Below, piece by piece: positions 45,271-56,120 of a stretch of DNA of 64,000 nt. Source of the DNA: Tuctoria greenei (lineage: Eukaryota; Streptophyta; Magnoliopsida; Poales; Poaceae). Position numbers and translations under genes: made by a program. The notes under the pieces were generated by a model. It was given only the letters and a program-made list of their open reading frames with translations. It did no database searches and was not told the DNA's origin. The first letter of the stretch is position 1. Every line of letters begins with the position of its first letter. Where the stretch lies: positions 106,497,110 to 106,561,109 of the forward strand of contig JAYESD010000001.1 of the NCBI GenBank assembly GCA_036927565.1, in the 5' to 3' direction.

Positions 45271-46330
45271 CACGTCAATTTCTTTTTTCCATCTCATCCT
45301 TATGGGATTCGAGAAATAATTTGAGTCGGTGCCCATTCACTTTAAATAGATGATCATCATCACTTCAGAGTGTGATTGCTCCATGGGATGAGGTTTCTCC
45401 TACGGTGAAAGGTCCTTCCCATTTACTTTTGAGTTTCCCATGTCCAAAGAGTTTAACCCTAGAATTGAAGAGTAGGACTTTTTCTCCAGGTTTGAACTCT
45501 TTAGGCGCAATCCTCTTATTGTGCCATGTTTTAGTTCTTTACTTGTAGATTTTGGCATTATGGTACGTTTTATCTCTCCACTCTTCCAACTCTGAGAGTT
45601 GCTTCAATCGGTGCTTTCATGCTTCGTGAAAGTCCATGTTACACCGCTTGATGGCCCAATAGGCTTTATGTTCCAACTCTACGGGAAGATGGCAAGTCTT
45701 CCCATAGACAAATTGGAAAGGAGACATGCCTATGGGAGTTTTGTAGGCAGTACGGTATGCCCAGAATGCGTTGAGTAGCTTATGCTTTCATCCCATTCCC
45801 ATTTCCAAGACAGTCTTTTGCAGAATATTCTTAATTTGCTTATTAGATATTTCTGCTTGACCACTTGTTTGTGGGTTGTATGGGGTAGCAATATTATGTT
45901 GGACACCAAGCTCCCTAAAAAATCTCTGGAAGGTATTATCTATGAAATGAGACCATCCATCACTTATGACCATACGGGGAGTGCCAAAGCGCAGAACAAT
46001 GATCTCATGGAACATTTTCCTAGCTTGCTTGGAATCAGCATTTTTGCATGGCAGAGCTTCTACCCATTTTGACACATAATCTACAACCACCAAGATATAC
46101 TCGCAATCATAAGACCTAGGGAAAGGTCCCATGAAATCAATACCCCACACATCAAATAATTCCACTTGGAGATTATATGTTAGGGGCATCACATTGCGAG
46201 CTAAGATACCTCCATGCTTTTGGCATTTCCAACATCTATGAACAAATTCTTTTGTATCTTCATACATAGAAGGCCAATAGAATCCACTCTGCTAGATCTT
46301 TGCCTAGGTACCGTAAACACCGTAATGGCC
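45271..46330 (-). pseudogene. Integrase of B2
   Basis: A 159-codon open stretch (45788-46267) covers the end of the zinc-binding region (FVHRCWKCQKHGG) and the core: WGIDFMGPFPRSYDCEYILV, VISDGWSHFIDNTFQRFF and YNPQTSGQAEISNKQIKNIL. All three catalytic residues are kept. The rest (45271-45787) is in several frames and reads through the same motifs as B1. Confidence 0.85.
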
Positions 46331-46759
46331 ACCATAGGGGCTAGCATGGTATTTCTCAATAATATTGGTGCACCTTCTAAGAAGGCCATCGACACATACT
46401 CTATAGAGATATGGGTCATCCCAAAGGTGTCTCCAAATCTCATAGATGAGTTTCTTTTTGTTTTCCCCCAGAGCTACGTATCTTGTGACCATGAAGTTCA
46501 TGATATCCGCATACCAAGGGTGAGAGTCAGTCACCTTAAGAAGCATATCATCTCGTAGGAAGTCATTGATAGGGATGTCCATGGTTTTCGTGACTTCCAT
46601 ACGCGAGAGATTATCTGCCACATAATTCTCTACTCCTTTCTTATCTTAGCCTTGATTTAGCATCCTTTTTGGTGAGCATGTACTTAAAGGCAGCATGGTC
46701 TGTGTAGAATATGACCTTGGCTGCAACAAAATAGGATCTAAACTTATCGATAGCAAAAA
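46304..46759 (-). pseudogene. RNase H and linker of B2, with deletions
   Basis: Linker sequence MEVTKTMDIPINDFLRDDML and YRVCVDGLLRRC. Compared with B1, about 22 bp (near 46370) and about 55 bp (near 46645) are missing, the second within RNase H. Confidence 0.75.
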
Positions 46760-47833
46760 CTACTGCCAAGAGCTCTTTTTCAGTTGTGGCATAATTGAGT
46801 TGACTCCTATTAGAGTTTTGCTAGCGTAGGCTATTGCATGATGCTTTTTATCCTTGGTTTGGCCTAGGACCACACCAACAGCAAAATCACTATCATCACA
46901 CATGATTTCGGATGGTTGCGTCAATTCGGGAGGTTGAATGATTAGAGCTGAGATGAGTGCCTTTTTGAGTGTTTCAAATGATTTAAGGCATTCATCATCG
47001 AAATCAAAGGGAGCTTCCTTAGCTAATAGGTTAGTGAGGGGTCTAGCGACTTTTAAGAAATCTTTGATGAATCGCCGATATAACCCTGCATGATCTAAAA
47101 AGCTACTGATTCCCTTAACATTGATAGGGGGTGGAAGTTTTTCAATGACTTCAATCTTTGCTTTGTCCACCTCTATCCCTCTTTCGGACACTAAGTGCCC
47201 AAGGACGATGCCTTCATGGACCATGAAATGGCACTTCTCCCAATTAAGTATGAGGACCTTCTCTTGGCATCTTTCTAACACCTTGTCTAAGTTCTCCAGA
47301 GAATGATCAAAAGTTTTCCCATAGTCAGAGAAATCGTCCATGAAAACTTCCATGATCTCCTCAATCATGTCTGAAAATATAGACATCATGCATCTTTGAA
47401 AAGAGGCAGGAGCATTGCACAGTCCAAAAGACATACGCCGGTAGGCATAAGTCCCATAGGGACATGTGAATGTGGTCATACTTTGAATGTCGGGGTGGAT
47501 TGGGATTTGATGATAACCTGAATACCCATCAAGGAAACAAAAGTAGGAATGTTTTTCCAATTGCTCTAACATCTCATTGATGAACGGCAGTGGAAAATGA
47601 TCTTTCATTGTAGCCTTGTTATGTTTTCGGTAATCAATGCAAATCCTCCATCTTGTGACGGTTCGTTGAGGAATTAATTCATTCTTCTCATTTTGAACGA
47701 CCATCATACCTCCCTTCTTTGGCACTTCTTGAAACTGGCTTACCCATTCACTACGAGGAATGGGGTAGATAATCCCTACATGTAGAAGTTTCAAGACATC
47801 CTTCTTGACAACTTCCTGCATCACATTTTTCAA
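46760..47833 (-). CDS. Reverse transcriptase and start of RNase H of B2 (357 codons open)
   Basis: The longest intact RT of the B family. MKNVMQEVVKKDVLKLLHVG; WRICIDYRKHNKATMKDHFP; YFCFLDGYSGYHQIPIHPD; RMSFGLCNAPASFQRCMMSI; EVFMDDFSDYGKTFDHSLEN with the catalytic Asp pair; FLDHAGLYRRFIKDFLKVAR; then RNase H SEIMCDDSDFAVGVVLGQTK, where B1 has MCDASD. It ends by frameshift inside RNase H. It copies element RNA into DNA when part of the full polyprotein. Confidence 0.88.
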   Translation of the reverse strand: MKNVMQEVVKKDVLKLLHVGIIYPIPRSEWVSQFQEVPKKGGMMVVQNEKNELIPQRTVTRWRICIDYRKHNKATMKDHFPLPFINEMLEQLEKHSYFCFLDGYSGYHQIPIHPDIQSMTTFTCPYGTYAYRRMSFGLCNAPASFQRCMMSIFSDMIEEIMEVFMDDFSDYGKTFDHSLENLDKVLERCQEKVLILNWEKCHFMVHEGIVLGHLVSERGIEVDKAKIEVIEKLPPPINVKGISSFLDHAGLYRRFIKDFLKVARPLTNLLAKEAPFDFDDECLKSFETLKKALISALIIQPPELTQPSEIMCDDSDFAVGVVLGQTKDKKHHAIAYASKTLIGVNSIMPQLKKSSWQ

Positions 47834-48442
47834 ACGCCTTTGAATTTACCTTGAGGGGACACTCTCGGGGTCAATGGGAATGTGATGGGTGCATAGTGCA
47901 GGGCTAATCCCCTTAAGATCCTCTAAGGAATATCCAAAACAGCTCAATGCTTTTCTAACATGGCAATGAGTTTGAGTGTCTCATCATCTGAAAGCTTGTC
48001 ACTTATGATGACAGGGGCTTCCAAATCGCCACTTAGAAAGGCATACCCTAGGCCCGGAGGTAGAATTACAACTCTTCTTTTGGATATTCAATTGCCTCCT
48101 GAAATTCATCCTCCTCTTGGATGAAATCTTCTTATCCTTCTATTTCGGGATGAGCTAGGAATTGAAGAGTTCTAACCTCTTCTAATGGTACATCTTGGAT
48201 GGGAGATTCTATAGATGTGTTCTTGGAACACAGGATAGGAATAGAAAACTTTCTCCCTCCAAGGTTGACGTTGAGGTTTCCTTCCAAAGGAATTTCCATG
48301 AGAAATTTCTCAATGGGAATCCCAATCATAATGTCGAAATCTTAGATTTCGAACACATGGAAATCTAGGATTGCCTTGATATCATTGTATCTTACAGACA
48401 CCTATTGCAAAACCCCGCATCCTTCAAGGATGTTTCTGAAAG
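47834..48442 (-). pseudogene. Protease-RT linker of B2 (right of A2 in element order)
   Basis: The minus strand holds DIMIGIPIEKFLMEIPLEGN-type sequence (open at 48132-48329) after the protease core; it matches B1 34400-34975. Interrupted at 48442 by A2. Confidence 0.65.
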
Positions 48443-48447
48443 AGTCT
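48443..48447. other. Target-site duplication of A2, left copy
   Basis: AGTCT, repeated at 61169-61173. B1 at the corresponding place (34983-34987) has TGTCT once. Confidence 0.92.
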
Positions 48448-49339
48448 TGTCAGTGGTTTTGATCCGGCAGATCTCCCGACACTACTAAAGTGTTTGCGGA
48501 GTTTGAAGTTCGGTGTGGGCGCGTGGAGAATCAAGAAGGTGAAATGTAAAATGACACAGGAGACACAAAGATTTACGTGGTTCGGGCCGCCTGAGCATAA
48601 TACCCTACTCCACGGGGTGTGTTGGTGTTGTATTAGATGTATGAACTCAACTCAGGTGATGTGAGTTGAGAGCGTGTGTGAGCCTATCAGACAAAATCAG
48701 ATCAGATCAGATCAGAGAGCCCTCTATGTATCGTCGGCCTGTCCTTTTATAGTACAAGGACAGGCCGTTACAAGTTGGCCTGGCCCGACATGTGGCTCTG
48801 GCGGCTACTAATATTGATAAACATTTGATGCGCTTAATTACCCTTAATGACTGAGTTACGGGCTTTGACAGCGCCTTTACTGGTATTAAGGGTTGTCCGA
48901 TTGTGTGTTGTTAACATAGTATTAATGACACTTAATCGGGTCTTGAAGTCCTTGATTCCCCTTTGAAGATCCGGAGCCTTTGTGGAGTCTACCGGAGGTT
49001 TGAGGCTGAAGATCTGATGGTTAGACACGTGGCAGCTCCGGAGCATATTGTGGGGAACAGATTGGTCCGGTGCAACCAGACACGTGTGAGTTCCGGAGCT
49101 TCCCTCGGTCTGGGGTTAGGTCCGGATGTGCCATTATGGTACATATCCTGGAGCTTCCCCCTTGTGGGCGGTAGCTCCAGTTCGATGGTACACGTGGCGA
49201 CTCTGGGACAAACCATGTTGTGGAAGCGTGTCCGGTTATGCCTGACATGTGGGCCTCCGAAGGTCATCAAACCAAGTAGATGACATTTCCTTGAGATCTT
49301 TGCAATCTCAAGGGGTATACGGTACCCAGGGTACCGACA
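48448..49339 (-). repeat. 3' LTR of A2
   Basis: 892 bp, ends TGTCAG...CCGACA, TATA box CTATAAAAGG on the minus strand near 48743-48752. Confidence 0.94.
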
Positions 49340-49351
49340 GTGGCCCCCTGG
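49340..49351 (-). promoter_or_regulatory. Polypurine tract of A2
   Basis: The minus strand reads CCAGGGGGCCAC next to the LTR, as in A1. Confidence 0.55.
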
Positions 49352-49556
49352 GCCCACCTTCGGGGAAGACCCCTTGGGTGAAGTCATTCCGCCGGAGATG
49401 GGTCCATCCTTCGACTTTTGAGCCGAGTCTTCAAAGGTCTTCAGATGTGCTGTTGGCGATAGTTTTGGAGTTGGATCCTCGCCGCAGGGCATATCCTGGG
49501 TGCAGCAAATGAGATCTTTGGCGTGCAGATCTCAAGCAATTGAAGGTCGCCGGTTC
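49352..49556. other. Spacer of A2 with deletion junction
   Basis: It matches A1 377-581 and then jumps to the equivalent of 1027. TTC is shared by both sides of the junction. Confidence 0.8.
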
Positions 49557-52500
49557 GAGAAGGAGCACGCCAGCGAGATGGTGTACTTTTATGCGTACGC
49601 CATGGTGGGGTTGATCCCATTTTTTTCCTCCTTTTCCTTAATGCTGCTAAACTTCTATGGTCTGTAGCTGTACCACCTTGGCCCCCACTTCATTCTTCTA
49701 GTGTCTGTCTTCGTCCACTTCTGTGAAATGTGGGTGGGCATCCCCCCTGCATTGAGCTTTTCCGGACCTTCTTCACCGTCCATACCACTGGAAGGAGTGA
49801 TGAGTACCTTGGCTTCTACTACTTTGTGAAGCGCAAGAAGTGCCCATTCAAGTACCTCCGGTCGTTTCCCTCTGGAAAGTGGGACGATTGGAAGAAATAT
49901 TGGATAGTCATTGGGGTGGAGGAGCACGAGAAGCTGGAGCTGCTCGAAGGCCTCCCCAACATCGACGCTGCAGTCTGGAGTGAAGCTCCGGTGCTGTCGG
50001 ATGCCTTCAACCCTGCTCTGACCAGGATCCACCATTGTGTGGAGGGAGGATTAACTCCTCAGGCGGTATTTTGCAATTTCCTGGTCAACAGGTGGGCACC
50101 GCTGAAGAGGAGAGAAAAACTCGCTTGGTCCCTCAACAGTGTGATGGACGACGACCGGGTCGAGACCGGGCTGAAGTCCAACATGGAGGGGGCGACCTTG
50201 GAGTTTCATATCAAGAAGTTCCAGCACGTCATCGACGTCGCGGGTGATGACTTGACCCCGCCGCCATCTTTCCTCCCTCTGAACGTGGAAGTACAGTTCA
50301 GCAAGGAGCTCCAGCAGATGATGCCGGTGCTTGATGACCTCGGTGTCGTCGAGAGACGATTGACTTCCAGGGTGGTGATCCCTGGGGCTTCTGAAGGTGG
50401 CTCCACCCCTGCCCCAAAGCCAAGGACCGAAGTCGTCGGCAAGGGCAAGGAGTCGACGGCCGAACCCTCGAGTCGGAAGAGGAAGCTAAAGCATGCCGAC
50501 GGAAGGTCCATCAGGCCTGCACCCTCCGCAGCAGCTCCTTCTCCCCGGAGGGGGAGGTCTTCTACAACTGCGGCGATTATACCTGTAGCAGTGTCTTCCC
50601 GGGGTGCTAGCCCCAGGCATGTGACTCCAGTACCAAGGCCAGCTGAGGTCTCTGGGTCCGGAGGTCCTTCACGATCGAGGGGGGCCTCGACTAAGGAAAT
50701 GCCCGCGGCTGCAACAAGTTATGGGGGGCCTTCCGGAGCTACCACGCCGGCGGCGGCCATGGTCAGTACAGAACGCCCGGGAAATAGATTCCGTGCAAGC
50801 TGGTGCGGAAGCCTTCCGAGGTAATTTTTAATCTTTACCTCAGACAGTTGTTTTATTGTAGTAACTGTTTTTTAAGTTTCTTCATCCATCATCTGCAGCG
50901 TCCCCAAGAAGAGGAGTGAGGCTCCGCCCTCAGCCACAGCAGCTGAAGCTTTGAGGGCGAAGGCTTCTGCTCCTGTCCCGATGCCGCCCCAAGTGGTGTT
51001 TGAAGCTGCGGCAGCTCCGGCGCTAGCTGTCGTGGTCATGGACCTCGACTCATCCCCCGAGACTCCCGTGGTAGCGCCGGACCACGGGAGAGAAGATGCG
51101 CCAGCGGCACCTGCCCCGGACGTTGAAGCCCCGAGTCTTGATGCTGAGATGTTGGAAGCTTCGTCCGCTGAGCCGGAAGAAGCAGTGATTCTGGCCCCAG
51201 ATCTGGAAATTGTCAAAGCCCCGGCGGTTAAGCCGGAGGTTATTGAAGTCCCGGCGAGCGAGTCGGATGTTGAGGAAGTCCCGGTGGTTGAGCCGGCTAC
51301 CTCCAAAGCCTCAGCCTCAGAGCCGGTTGCCACTGAAGCTCTGGCTGTAGAGCCGGTTGCAGTTGAAGACCTTCCGGCGCTTGAGCCGGTTGAGGTTGAA
51401 GCTCCGGCCTCAGGGACAGTTGTTGCGGAGGCATCAGCACTCGAACCCATGATGGTCGAGGCGCCATCACCCGAGCCACCAGCGGAGGAGGAGCCCAGGC
51501 CGGAGCCAGAAGTAGCCCTTGCTCCGGAAGTGATGACAGCGGAGGTGCCTGCTGCTGAGCCAGGGTGCCCTGATGAAGTCGCTGGCACTCTGCTTGAGGG
51601 GGCAAATGAAGACCTGGCGGCAGGGCCTTCGGAACCACTTCCGGAGGTCGGAACTTCTTCTTCGGGACCCTCCTCGGTGGCGACTGAGGCTATCCCAGAG
51701 GACGGCCCTAGTGCCGTGGAGGCTCAGGGGACCCCTCTTGTGGAGTGGGACCCAATTTTTGTAAGCGAGAACCCGCTCGAACTAGCGGAGGAGACCCCAG
51801 CAGGTCCGGACCTTATTCCCCTGTCGTTGTCCATTGACAACGCTTGCTCCAGTCTGTGTCAAGTCCAGCTGGCATTTTACCACGACAGCAAGGCTCTTGA
51901 AGAGGAGCGCCAAACCCTTAGGCGGTGGCGTAATCGGCTCTACTTCGAGACTAAGTTGGCGCAGTCGAGGCTGGCAGGCGACAAGGAGTGGATCAAACAG
52001 GAGAAGGTCCGCCTGGAATACTAGGGCAAATTATTGGATGATAGGGAGAGCTTGACTCGTGCCCTCGACACTCAATCCCGGGCCATTTATGAGCAGGCCA
52101 AGGCAAGTAATAGTGCGGCTGATGATCGCCAAGAAAGGCTTGAAGCCATTAACACTAGCCTCATCAAGCGTCGGGAGGCACTTGAGGAGAGGGAGAAGAA
52201 GCTCGAAGACGAAGAGAAAAAACTCCTAGAGCTACGAGATGATGTCTTGAAGAGGGAGGAGGAGCTCACCGAAAAGGTGGCTCTGGTTGACAAGGGCCTC
52301 GAGGAACGCACCAAGAAGTTGGAGGAGCGTTGCGTTGAGGAGGAGGAGAAGGCCTGGGTGCGAGGGCAGGAACTCTACAAGCAAGAGTGTGCCATCGCTG
52401 CTAGGGAGAAGAAAGTTAGGGGTTGGGAGAAGGACCTGGTCGACCGCCGGAACAAGATCCACCTCCGGGAGGAGGATCTCAAAAAACTCGAGAAGCAGGT

Positions 52501-52972
52501 TGCTGAAAAGATTCAGCAAAATGCCAAAGAGGTTGAGCACCTTGCTCGTGAGAATTCTGAACTGGCGACGGCCAAAAGATCCTTGGAGGAACTGAAGGGC
52601 TTGAGGACTGCGGACTCCCTACAGGTTTGGGAGTTCCTGAGCAAAGCCAATGACATGCTGACACCAACGGGCTTCGGTCCCGTGCGTTTGGATGATCTGG
52701 AGCCGGAGCCGGACCTAGTGTTGCAAGCGTTGAGTTCGGCGGGTGGCAAACTCTCCAAGGTGGGTGATGTCATCACGGACCAGTTGGAGGTTGAGGGGCA
52801 GTCCCTGGCGAAGAACGTCGCAGAGTATGTGCTGACGTGCTACACCAGCCGGGATCCCCAATTTCCTCTGGACCCGGTGCTTGAAGGTCCCGTCGAAGGA
52901 GAAGGTGAAGCCACCCGAGCCAACGTGTCGGAGGTTGCTCAGAAGGTCGCCCAGTTCTTCCATAGGGTCTAG
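49557..52972 (+). pseudogene. Antisense multidomain gene of A2 (5' end deleted)
   Basis: Same layout as 902-4434 but without promoter and start. The PF04195-like domain has a stop (49665-49667, Gln in A1) and the C-run frameshift (49742-49747) shared with A1. From 49730 exon 1 is open for 364 codons, the intron is 50821-50898, and exon 2 is open for 357 codons after the first Leu codon (50951-52024) with Pro/Glu repeats and the start of the coiled coil. After one TAG (52022-52024, Trp in A1) another 312 codons are open to FHRV and the stop at 52970. So most of exon 2 is still open, far more than in A1. Confidence 0.75.
50821..50898 (+). other. Intron in the A2 antisense gene
   Basis: 78 bp, GTAATTTTTAATC...CATCTGCAG, same position and phase as in A1, and it links the 364-codon and 357-codon open parts in frame. 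Confidence 0.77.
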
Positions 52973-54288
52973 GACCATATCTTTAGCTCCCAGTTGTATT
53001 CTCTCTTTTTCTTCCCCAATTTTGTAATCCCTTGTCTCCAGATGAATGAAATCCATAATTTGTTAATGAATTTCATTTTTTGTCTTCAACACTTCTATCT
53101 TCACTTGGCCCCCTGGTAGATGTACACAAATTGATAGTGAACATGTACCAAGAGGATATTGTGTTTTGTTGAAGACTCGTTTGCTTCGAACATGTAGAGT
53201 GTAGGTCCGAAGTCTTCGATAGTGAAGGCCCCCTGAGGTTGTCGGAGCTTAGAAGCACCGGCATTGACTACCGTCGGAGTAGTAGCTCCAACAATAGTCC
53301 CTATCAACGCGTAGAGCATCGATAATTAGCCCTCCGGGGTGTCAGAGCTTAGTAGCTCCGGCAGTGACCTTTGCCAACGCGTAGCTTGTCGGCAGCAGAC
53401 TCCGCTTGTGGTGTCTTCTCACCATCTTTTATTCTGCATCGACGGCTGGCCCCCTAGCTTTGCCGGAGCTTGGTTGCTCTGGTAATGCTCGTTTTCAATG
53501 TTTAACATCGATAACAAGCCACCTAGTAGGAGTCGGATCTTTGTTAGCTCTGGCTTTTCTCAATCAACGTGGATTCTTTATTTTTCCTGCACACTGAAGC
53601 CAAGAAAAATAGTAAAATTTGCTCCTTGCCTATAACTTCATCGCGGCTTACGATTCCCAAGAAAGTTTTAGGTCAAACACAATTCTGAATACAACCGAAT
53701 GCGTTGCCTTTTTTCTTCCAGATCCAATTGTACTTGGACCTGCCTTACATCGGCCTGCCGGGGTGTAGGTAGAGTGGCGTACTTAGGGTGCTTGACCAGG
53801 ATAAGTCGATAGCACACTCCGGCCCTAGATTGGCTTGGCGGCATTCAGGCGAGTGGGCCATGAACAATATTTGGATCCAAAAGAATTGACAATACAGCAT
53901 GAATTGTACATGAACTGGTCGAACTAAAATTTCTTAAGAATTGCACATTTTTGTTATAAACAAGAAAGAGAAAAATAAAAAATGTTGAGCCTGTACAAAA
54001 TAAATGCACGTGGAGTCTGTTTCAGATGAAGATGTCTTTCATTATAGGTCCGGAGTACAGGGGAAACAAGTACACTCTTAGGGTACGGAACCAAGCTAAG
54101 CGTGTTTCATTTCTTTTTTGACCCAGGGTAGCTAGCCACACTTTTAGTTCTGAGACTGTGACAAGTGTTGCATGAACTTTGTGAACCTTCCGGGAAAGGT
54201 TCGGCTGTTCTCTTGGAAGAACTACCCGACTCTGTACAATGACTCTATAACATACACCTCAAGTTACTACAGTCTCACCTCCGTGATA
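52973..54288. other. Convergent spacer of A2
   Basis: No coding region. Poly(A)-like AATGAA signals at about 53043-53068; decayed hairpin array at 53242-53560; the rest matches A1 5018-5752. Confidence 0.65.
53242..53560. repeat. Hairpin array of A2 (decayed)
   Basis: Five units at positions equivalent to 4703-5017, but most stems carry a mismatch (AGCACC for AGCTCC in unit 1, GCTCTGG in unit 4, GGATCT in unit 5). Confidence 0.72.
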
Positions 54289-55701
54289 TTAAGTGTAGAA
54301 CTTACGGAGGTGCTCAATATTCCAAGGATTTGGGAGAGGTGTCCCATCCTCGGTAGCCAAGCGAACGCTTCCGGGACGGGATACTTTAATCAGTCGGAAG
54401 GGTCCCTCCCAGCTGGGGGAGAGTTTGTTTAACCCTTCTCTGGATTGTATTCTCCGTAGCACCAGATCGCCTTCCTCGAGCTGTCGGTTGCGTACATGCC
54501 GCTGATGATAGCGCTGAAGGGCTTGGCGGTATCGGGCATTCCGAACAGCTGCTTGGCACCTTCCCTCCTCAAGGAGGTCTAGGTCTTCACGCCGGAGCTG
54601 GTCCTGTGTGGCTTCGTCGAAGGTCCGGACTCGGAGTGACCCCAAGGTGATTTCCGGAGGAAGGATTGCTTCAGCTCCGTACACCAGGAAGAAGGGTGTC
54701 TCTCCAGTTGACCGGTTTGGAGTTGTCCTGTTGGCCCATAGAGTGGGTGGAAGCTCTTCAATCCAGTTGGCTCCATGTTTTTTTAAGCGCTCATAGGTGC
54801 GCGCTTTGAGTCCTTTCAGGATTTTAGCATTTGCTCTCTTGGTCTGGCCATTGCTTGCCGGGTGAGCTACGGAGGCATAGCAAACTTGAATGCTGAGGTC
54901 TTTGCAATATCCTTGAAATGCAGAGCTTGTGAATTGGGTCCCGTTATCAGTAATGATTTTGTTTGGGACTCCAAATCTGCGTACAATGGACTGCAAAAAG
55001 TTGATAGCATATTGCTTGTTTATTGTCACAACTGGAGTTGCTTCCGGCCACTTGGTGAACTTGTCAATGGCGACATACAGGAACTTGTAACCTCCGACGG
55101 CTCTTGGGAAAGGTCCCAAGATGTCCATCCCCCACAAAGCGAAGGGCCATGTAGGAGGTATCATTTGTAGAGGCTGAGCCGGTGTGTGAATTTGCTTTGC
55201 ATGAAATTGGCATGCTTCACATTTCTTCACCAGCTTAGTTGCATCCGGGAGTGCTGTAGGCCAGTCGAAGCCATGCCGGAAGGATTTACCGACCAGCGTG
55301 CATGAAGAAGCGTGGTTCCCACACTCGCCTCCATGGATTTCTGCGTGGAGCTCGTAGCCTTCTTCCCTTGTGATGCACCACATTAGGACGTCGTTGGCAC
55401 CGCACCGGTAGAGATCCCCTTCTACCAACGTGTATCTTTTAGCCAATATGACTATCCGGTCAGCGGATACATCATCGTAAGGAAGGATGTTGTCTTTCAA
55501 GTAGCTCTGGATCTCTGAGATCCATGCATCGGAGCTAACTTGAGCATTTGAGTCTTGCGTGCTGGGTTGCTCGAAGCTTCCGGCAACACCTACGACCCTT
55601 GATGGCTGCCATGGTAACAGGGCCATCGGGACCGTCAGCTTCGGGACGCTGATCTCAACCACTTCGCTCAGTTCGGCAGACTGAGCTGTGGGTTTTGACA
55701 A
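54289..55701 (-). CDS. Integrase of A2 (470 codons open, catalytic Glu changed)
   Basis: The most complete protein-coding frame of the Tat elements. HHCC zinc region: HAEIHGGECGNHASSCTLVG...KKCEACQFHAK (residues about 115-175). Core: WGMDILGPFPRAVGGYKFLY with the first Asp, IITDNGTQFTSSAFQGYCKD with the second, and HPASNGQTKRANAKILKGLK, where A1 has NGQAERANAE. The catalytic Glu codon is Lys here (54838-54840), so strand transfer should be abolished. C-terminal region: LEEGDLVLRRIQSREGLNKL and WEGPFRLIKVSRPGSVRL, ending RKFYT. Confidence 0.9.
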   Translation of the reverse strand: MSKPTAQSAELSEVVEISVPKLTVPMALLPWQPSRVVGVAGSFEQPSTQDSNAQVSSDAWISEIQSYLKDNILPYDDVSADRIVILAKRYTLVEGDLYRCGANDVLMWCITREEGYELHAEIHGGECGNHASSCTLVGKSFRHGFDWPTALPDATKLVKKCEACQFHAKQIHTPAQPLQMIPPTWPFALWGMDILGPFPRAVGGYKFLYVAIDKFTKWPEATPVVTINKQYAINFLQSIVRRFGVPNKIITDNGTQFTSSAFQGYCKDLSIQVCYASVAHPASNGQTKRANAKILKGLKARTYERLKKHGANWIEELPPTLWANRTTPNRSTGETPFFLVYGAEAILPPEITLGSLRVRTFDEATQDQLRREDLDLLEEGRCQAAVRNARYRQALQRYHQRHVRNRQLEEGDLVLRRIQSREGLNKLSPSWEGPFRLIKVSRPGSVRLATEDGTPLPNPWNIEHLRKFYT

Positions 55702-56120
55702 CCTCCGGACAAAAGTTCCGTCAGGAGCTGGAGCTCCGGTTGACGCTTTCGTCGAGAGTTCGTCGGCTTTAGCGTTGTGGACACGCTGGACGTGGTGGAG
55801 GTCTAGGACTTCGAAGTCCTTCTGAAGCCTCTAGACTTCAAGGAGGTAAGCAGCTAGCTGGAGATTGTTGCAGGAGCATTCACCCTTCACTTGTTTAAGG
55901 ATGAGTTGTGAATCTCCCTTGACCAGCAGCTGCTTGACACCGTATGACAGTGCCACCTTTAGTCCGTAGATGAGTGCTTCGTACTCTGCCATGTTGTTGG
56001 TCGCCTTGAAGTCAAGGTGTACCATGTATTTTACCTTCTCCCATGTTGGTGCGAGGAGAAGGATTCCAGCTCTGACCCCCTATTTTTGCATGGAGCCATC
56101 GAAGTATAGGGTCCAGTGAG
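55702..56120 (-). pseudogene. Archaeal-type RNase H of A2
   Basis: Starts at WTLYFDGSMQK, then TAG (56080-56082), then KATNNMAEYEALIYGLKVAL and LLVKGDSQLILKQVKGECSC, then TAG (55831-55833) and RLQKDFEVLDLHHVQRVHNA. Both stops are at the same codons as in A1. Confidence 0.8.

Noticed and set aside
50872..51588. A 238-codon open frame on the minus strand, rich in Ser, Thr and Gly (and the shorter one at 2342-2920)
   Set aside because: It is the reverse reading of the Pro/Glu/Ala repeats of the antisense gene; low-complexity repeats keep several frames open. No domain, and no start context.
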